A stretch of DNA of 64,000 nucleotides from Bacillus cereus ATCC 14579 (lineage in GTDB: Bacteria > Bacillota > Bacilli > Bacillales > Bacillaceae_G). The position numbers and the translations under genes are program-made. Shown piece after piece: positions 60,663 to 64,000 of the stretch. The notes beneath the pieces are model-generated. The model saw nothing but the letters and a program-made list of their open reading frames with translations. It did not search any database and was not told where the DNA came from. The DNA is taken from assembly GCF_000007825.1 (NCBI RefSeq), contig NC_004722.1, forward strand, positions 4,566,501-4,630,500, written 5' to 3'. How positions within the stretch are numbered: position 1 is the stretch's first letter; the number at the start of each line of letters is the position of its first letter.

Positions 60663-61612
60663 GCTTTACTCTTCCGATATGCATCTACACTATCCGTTAC
60701 ACTTTGCAATAAAGAATTTACATACTGCGGGTCAGATAATTTTTTGTCTTCTTCATAGTTTGACATAAACCCAAGTTCTAATAACACACCAGGAACCTTT
60801 GCCCAATTAAATCCAGAAAGATCATCCCGAAATTTAATTCCATTTACTTTTACTTGCTGGTTCTCCCTCATTTTATTTACAATCATTTGAGAGATTTGAA
60901 GACTTTCCGCATAAATCTCTTTCGTATACGGACTTCCTTCTGCCGGCGTCAATACAGCAAACCCACTTTCGTTTGGATTTTCAGAACCATCTGCATGAAG
61001 ACGTAAAAATAAATTCGCCTTATGATTATTTGCGAATGTCGCCCGTTCTTTATTACTTATATCAACGTCTTGTGATGTTCTCGTCATTAATACTTGTATC
61101 CCTTTTGCTTCAAGCTTTTCTTTTAATAAAAAAGCCATTTCTAATACAAGTACAGCCTCTCTCTTTTTCGTCACAACACCTGTTGTACCGTCTGTCACTT
61201 TATATTTTTGCGTTGTTGCCCCTGGTCCAATTGGCTCTAAATTTAAATTCGCTTTTTGTTGATGTCCTGGATCAATAACAACGAGAAACTTCTCTTGTTT
61301 TTCATTACCCTCTACTTTTTGTTCATTATTTTGCACTGGTTGCTCAGTTGGCTGTACTGGCGTAGTTTCTTCTTTCTTTTCCTCAGATGATACTTCCTCT
61401 TGCTTATGTTCTACTTGCTCATTCGTTTGAATTGCTTGTGACTCTTCATTCTTTTCTTGTTCTTGCTGCTTTTCTACCGGTGCGTCTTCTTTGGTATCTT
61501 TGTTTTTCTCTTGTATAGAAGATGTAGTTTCTTTTTTCGGCTGCTCTTGTGAACAACCGGCCATATATATTCCAATGAATGCAATCATGCTCATTATTTT
61601 TATATACTTCAT
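60659..61612 (-). CDS. N-acetylmuramoyl-L-alanine amidase lipoprotein (Amidase_3)
   Basis: 317 aa. Lipobox YMAGCS (Cys at about 20), a Glu/Gln/Lys/Pro-rich linker to about residue 105, then a zinc amidase_3 domain: VVIDPGHQQKANL (His ligand), RTSQDVDISNKERATFANNH (Glu ligand and second His), FLRLHADGSENPNESGFAVL and PGVLLELGFMSNYEED (catalytic Glu). Cuts the MurNAc-L-Ala bond in peptidoglycan outside the membrane. Related to the CwlC/CwlD group; which growth or sporulation stage is unclear. Confidence 0.9.
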   Translation of the reverse strand: MKYIKIMSMIAFIGIYMAGCSQEQPKKETTSSIQEKNKDTKEDAPVEKQQEQEKNEESQAIQTNEQVEHKQEEVSSEEKKEETTPVQPTEQPVQNNEQKVEGNEKQEKFLVVIDPGHQQKANLNLEPIGPGATTQKYKVTDGTTGVVTKKREAVLVLEMAFLLKEKLEAKGIQVLMTRTSQDVDISNKERATFANNHKANLFLRLHADGSENPNESGFAVLTPAEGSPYTKEIYAESLQISQMIVNKMRENQQVKVNGIKFRDDLSGFNWAKVPGVLLELGFMSNYEEDKKLSDPQYVNSLLQSVTDSVDAYRKSKA

Positions 61613-61652
61613 ACTTCTCTCCCATCACTTTGCACCGGATTCAAAGTTTTTC

Positions 61653-61997
61653 TTATAATTGCCCTATAATCTCATCCATATTTCCAATATAAACTGGCTG
61701 CCATTTTTCTGTACCACGTTCTGCAGTATAAACCGGATAAGCGTCATCATCTATATTTACGAAAACTGGATCGCCCATATCCGTTTCATATCCAATTGTA
61801 ATCCATCCTTCTTGCCACTTTCCGTTTTCTTCACTTATTAATGAATTTTTATGTTTATCGTATCGGTAACCGATTTGTCCTTTTTCTAATTCACTTTCAC
61901 TAAACACATATATTTCATAAGTACCTAGCTCAATATCTTGCTGTTTTGAAGTTTCAATTCGTTTTAGAAGTTCTGCGATTTTTATTTGTTGTTTCAT
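61653..61997 (-). CDS. SMI1/KNR4-like (SUKH) protein
   Basis: 114 aa. TYEIYVFSESELEKGQIGYR, then GWITIGYETDMGDPVFVNID and AYPVYTAERGTEKWQPVYIG look like the SMI1/KNR4 core. SUKH proteins are often toxin immunity proteins, but no polymorphic toxin gene is adjacent, so it is more likely a housekeeping variant. AAGGGG precedes the ATG. Confidence 0.6.
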   Translation of the reverse strand: MKQQIKIAELLKRIETSKQQDIELGTYEIYVFSESELEKGQIGYRYDKHKNSLISEENGKWQEGWITIGYETDMGDPVFVNIDDDAYPVYTAERGTEKWQPVYIGNMDEIIGQL

Positions 61998-62095
61998 ACG
62001 TCTATCCCCTTCTATTTTTCTAAATTTTAACTAGTTTGTTTATAAAATACAATATAGATTTTAAGAAAAAAGGTGACATCCTTATAATATGAATG

Positions 62096-62218
62096 ATTTT
62101 TTGAATATATCTGTCACAACTCTACATATATCAACGATTTTTCAAATATATCTATCGTAACTCTACATATATCAACGATTCGACACGGAATATCGACTTA
62201 CCAACAAAAAATGACAAA
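62096..62218. repeat. Dispersed ATATATC-type repeat, copy f
   Basis: Units GAATATATCTGTCACAACTC, TACATATATCAACGATTTTT, CAAATATATCTATCGTAACT and CTACATATATCAACGATTCG, then the end box ATATCGACTTACCAACAAAA. Same orientation as copy d. Occupies most of the 270-bp gap before ytpR's terminator. Confidence 0.7.
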
Positions 62219-62219
62219 A

Positions 62220-62262
62220 CAAAAAGAGAGGCTGCCCAAAAGGACAACCTCTCTTTTCTTAT
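62220..62262 (-). terminator. ytpR terminator
   Basis: AAAAGAGAGG pairs with CCTCTCTTTT around a 16-nt loop. Confidence 0.85.
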
Positions 62263-62267
62263 ATCAA

Positions 62268-62882
62268 TTAAAATTTAAACTCTTGTCCAACTTCAAAGCT
62301 ATCTTCTAATACAAGAATACCTTTTTCTTGTGGAGCATCTGGAAGCTCTAATTCACGTGCAGAGCAGATCATTCCAGAAGAAGGAACACCGCGAAGTTCT
62401 GCTGGTTTAATTAACATACCACTTGGCATTACAGCACCAATTTTTGCAACGACAACTTTTTGTCCTGCATCAACGTTTGGTGCACCACATACGATTTGTA
62501 ATGTTTCTGTACCGATTTCTACTTTACAGATGTTTAGCTTGTCAGCATTTGGATGCTTTTCTTTTTCAGCTACATAGCCTACAACAAATTTCGGAGAAAG
62601 ATCTGCTTCTACTGTTTCTTCAAAGCCATTCTTCGCTAAAATTTCGTTGATTTTCTCTACAAGCTCTTTCGTTAATGTAAGGTTGCCTGTTTCTTTTACT
62701 TCTAAGTAAGAAGATGCATTAAAGATGTTGAATCCTGCTGTTACATTGCTTTCACGATCATATACGCGTGCAACATCTCCTTTGCGATCAAAAGTACGGT
62801 TCTCTAAAGTAATATCTTGTAAGGCAACAATTAAAGTGTCACCAATTCCTTCAAGGTTGTAAAAAACGTTCACTTCGTTCAT
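62268..62882 (-). CDS. ytpR: YtpR: tRNA-binding-domain protein
   Basis: 204 aa. N-terminal DUF4479-like domain and a C-terminal EMAP/CsaA-type OB fold: FVVGYVAEKEKHPNADKLNI, QIVCGAPNVDAGQKVVVAKI and MICSARELELPD, the tRNA-binding domain shared with PheT and MetG. No synthetase core is attached. Overlaps ytpQ by ATGA, so coupled. Role unknown. Confidence 0.92.
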   Translation of the reverse strand: MNEVNVFYNLEGIGDTLIVALQDITLENRTFDRKGDVARVYDRESNVTAGFNIFNASSYLEVKETGNLTLTKELVEKINEILAKNGFEETVEADLSPKFVVGYVAEKEKHPNADKLNICKVEIGTETLQIVCGAPNVDAGQKVVVAKIGAVMPSGMLIKPAELRGVPSSGMICSARELELPDAPQEKGILVLEDSFEVGQEFKF

Positions 62883-63691
62883 CCTTTCTCTTTTCCATCT
62901 GTCTTCTTCCGATTTTTCGCTAAAATAAAGATTGGTTCAAATTCTCCATCTTCATATACGAATGAAAGTGATGTAATCGGAACATGCCCTTCGGCAAAAA
63001 ATTTCATTGTCATTTGTGCAATAATATCATAACCGATTTCGTTGACGATATCAGCAATAATTAATACATCTTGGTGAGGAACAGCAACAACCATGTCACC
63101 AGAAATCTTTTCACGCATCGATTGTAGTAACGATTCGTTTAAAATACGAGTCGCGTCATACCCATCATTTGTGTTTAAAAAGTAGAATGTATTACCCGCT
63201 ACTGTGTCTTGTTTAAATTCATAACCTAATGAGCGTGCGTTGAATAATGCCATTTCACGCACTTGCTGTTCTGTAAGTTCTAATTTTTGTAATAGACGCT
63301 CATCAATTAGTCGATACGTTTTATTCGAATCTAGCGCGTAGTAAATACGTGTTTCCGCCGTATGATCCGTCATAATAAACGGATTTCCTTCTTCTGCTTG
63401 TTTCGGGAAAGAAGTAGAGCGAATAACAGGTAAAATTTTCGCTCCGCTATTTTCTTCTTTATGCATCGCAATTAGCGCTTCTTGTACGTAATAAGCAACT
63501 TCTTCAATTGCCTTTTCCTTGTTCACTTCCCATTTTGCCACAACTCCTGGAAGCGATACGTTAATACCTTTTTTGGAGTCTTTTTGTTCAATACGTAAAA
63601 CTTCTTTCTCACTATCATACTGAAAGTCCCATTCTGGGCGAGATAATTTCTTTATTAACTCATCTTTCATCTTTTTACTTGTCATCTTCAT
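62879..63691 (-). CDS. ytpQ: YtpQ, DUF1444 family protein
   Basis: 270 aa from ATG 63691, nine bases after GGGAGG; matches B. subtilis YtpQ length. MKMTSKKMKDELIKKLSRPE, LPVIRSTSFPKQAEEG, DHTAETRIYYALDSNKTYRL and DMVVAVPHQDVLIIADIVNE are characteristic of DUF1444. Cytoplasmic, unknown function; conserved operon ytpP-ytpQ-ytpR. Confidence 0.9.
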   Translation of the reverse strand: MKMTSKKMKDELIKKLSRPEWDFQYDSEKEVLRIEQKDSKKGINVSLPGVVAKWEVNKEKAIEEVAYYVQEALIAMHKEENSGAKILPVIRSTSFPKQAEEGNPFIMTDHTAETRIYYALDSNKTYRLIDERLLQKLELTEQQVREMALFNARSLGYEFKQDTVAGNTFYFLNTNDGYDATRILNESLLQSMREKISGDMVVAVPHQDVLIIADIVNEIGYDIIAQMTMKFFAEGHVPITSLSFVYEDGEFEPIFILAKNRKKTDGKEKG

Positions 63692-63705
63692 CTCTTTTTT
63701 CCTCC

Positions 63706-63746
63706 CTTCCAAAAAAATAACCTCCCCCGCGAAGGTAGAGGTTGTT
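63706..63746 (-). terminator. ytpP terminator
   Basis: AACCTCTACC-TTCG-CGGGGGAGGTT with T7 on the minus strand; may attenuate transcription into ytpQ. Confidence 0.85.
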
Positions 63747-63770
63747 TTACAATTCAATTGGCAAATTGCC

Positions 63771-64000
63771 TTATTTTAAACCTTCAATGAACTCTTCGAT
63801 TTGTTCTTGTGTTTTACGATCTTTGTTTACATAGCGACCAGTTTCTTCACCTTTATTGTACGCTACAAAGCTCGGAATGCCAAATACGTCTAATTTTACA
63901 CATAGATCAATAAACTCATCACGATCTACATAGTAAAATGAGAAATCACTATATTTCTCTTCTACTTCTGGCATAAATGGATCTACAAAGCGGCAGTCTG
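63771..64000 (-). CDS. ytpP: Thioredoxin-like protein YtpP (N-terminus outside window)
   Basis: Only the last 75 or so codons are present; the frame continues past base 64000 as DCRFVDPFMPEVEE, i.e. just after a CxxC site ending in Asp-Cys. The cis-Pro motif VFGIPSFVAYNKGEE is visible. YtpP is a thioredoxin-family protein that interacts with ResA-type or bacillithiol partners in Bacillus; first gene of ytpPQR. Confidence 0.88.
   Translation of the reverse strand, partial: DCRFVDPFMPEVEEKYSDFSFYYVDRDEFIDLCVKLDVFGIPSFVAYNKGEETGRYVNKDRKTQEQIEEFIEGLK

Noticed and set aside
1..64000. Prophage, transposon, tRNA or rRNA genes
   Set aside because: No integrase, transposase, terminase or phage structural genes, and no tRNA cloverleaf or rRNA sequence was recognised. 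The T-box contains tRNA-interacting sequence only.

Overview
The window is a 64 kb piece of a Firmicutes chromosome, almost certainly of the Bacillus cereus group (cereus/anthracis/thuringiensis). It has low GC, a sporulation gene set (alpha/beta-type SASP, YtfJ/GerW, RefZ), bacillithiol-type redox proteins, and a gene order that follows the Bacillus subtilis ytp-ccpA-acsA-rpsD-ezrA-thiI-ackA-argGH-ald region with lineage-specific insertions. I see no prophage, integrase, transposase, tRNA, rRNA or CRISPR array. Species-level assignment is inference from protein similarity remembered, not from a search.

Layout. 1-6.9 kb: alanine dehydrogenase (cut by the window edge), an unusual SDR protein, a UspA protein, small hypotheticals and the argGH operon with an ARG box. 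7-9 kb: small genes and a long leader RNA with repeated mini-ORFs and stem-loops in front of a YitT-family membrane protein; this is the most unusual part of the window. 9-16.6 kb: EcsC-like protein, DUF1796 protein, Nudix hydrolase, then ackA-ytxK-tpx-ytfJ-ytfI and an NAD kinase. 16.7-25.4 kb: amidohydrolase, VOC protein, acyl-CoA ligase, SASP, thiI-nifZ (thiouridine sulfur relay) and ezrA (Z-ring control). 25.6-31.7 kb: a divergent LysR/EamA pair, refZ, fRMsr (ytsP), methionine gamma-lyase, rpsD with an S4-type leader. 31.8-38.5 kb: tyrS with a T-box, a maltose acetyltransferase, and the divergent acsA / acuABC acetate-utilisation pair. 38.6-45.2 kb: a Bacillus cereus-type accessory block (hydrolase, two-component system, ankyrin lipoprotein, Gfo/Idh/MocA oxidoreductase, mscL). 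45.2-49.9 kb: ccpA, aroA (DAHP synthase/chorismate mutase), CamS-like lipoprotein, ytxJ-ytxG. 50-64 kb: M29 aminopeptidase, small membrane genes, two GNAT acetyltransferases, murC, NAPRTase, a very large repeat-bearing sftA, amidase lipoprotein, ytpR-ytpQ and the end of ytpP.

Functional threads. Carbon overflow and acetate re-use are concentrated here: ackA (cre-like site upstream), acsA with its acetylation controllers AcuA/AcuB/AcuC, a second acyl-CoA ligase, ald and the master regulator ccpA; CodY-like boxes sit upstream of both ligases. Sulfur handling (nifZ-thiI, methionine gamma-lyase, methionine sulfoxide reductase, bacilliredoxin-like YtxJ) and division/envelope functions (ezrA, refZ, sftA, murC, amidase) form the other themes.

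Main observations: (1) a tandem array of short peptide ORFs, each ending in TAG directly before a stem-loop, with duplicated arms that could form mutually exclusive hairpins as in erm-type translational attenuators, ahead of a YitT-family gene; (2) three different tandem repeats inside SftA that lengthen it well beyond the B. subtilis protein; (3) a dispersed intergenic repeat built from about 20-nt ATATATC units at several loci; (4) a structured repeat element upstream of nifZ; (5) an SDR lacking the usual catalytic Tyr.
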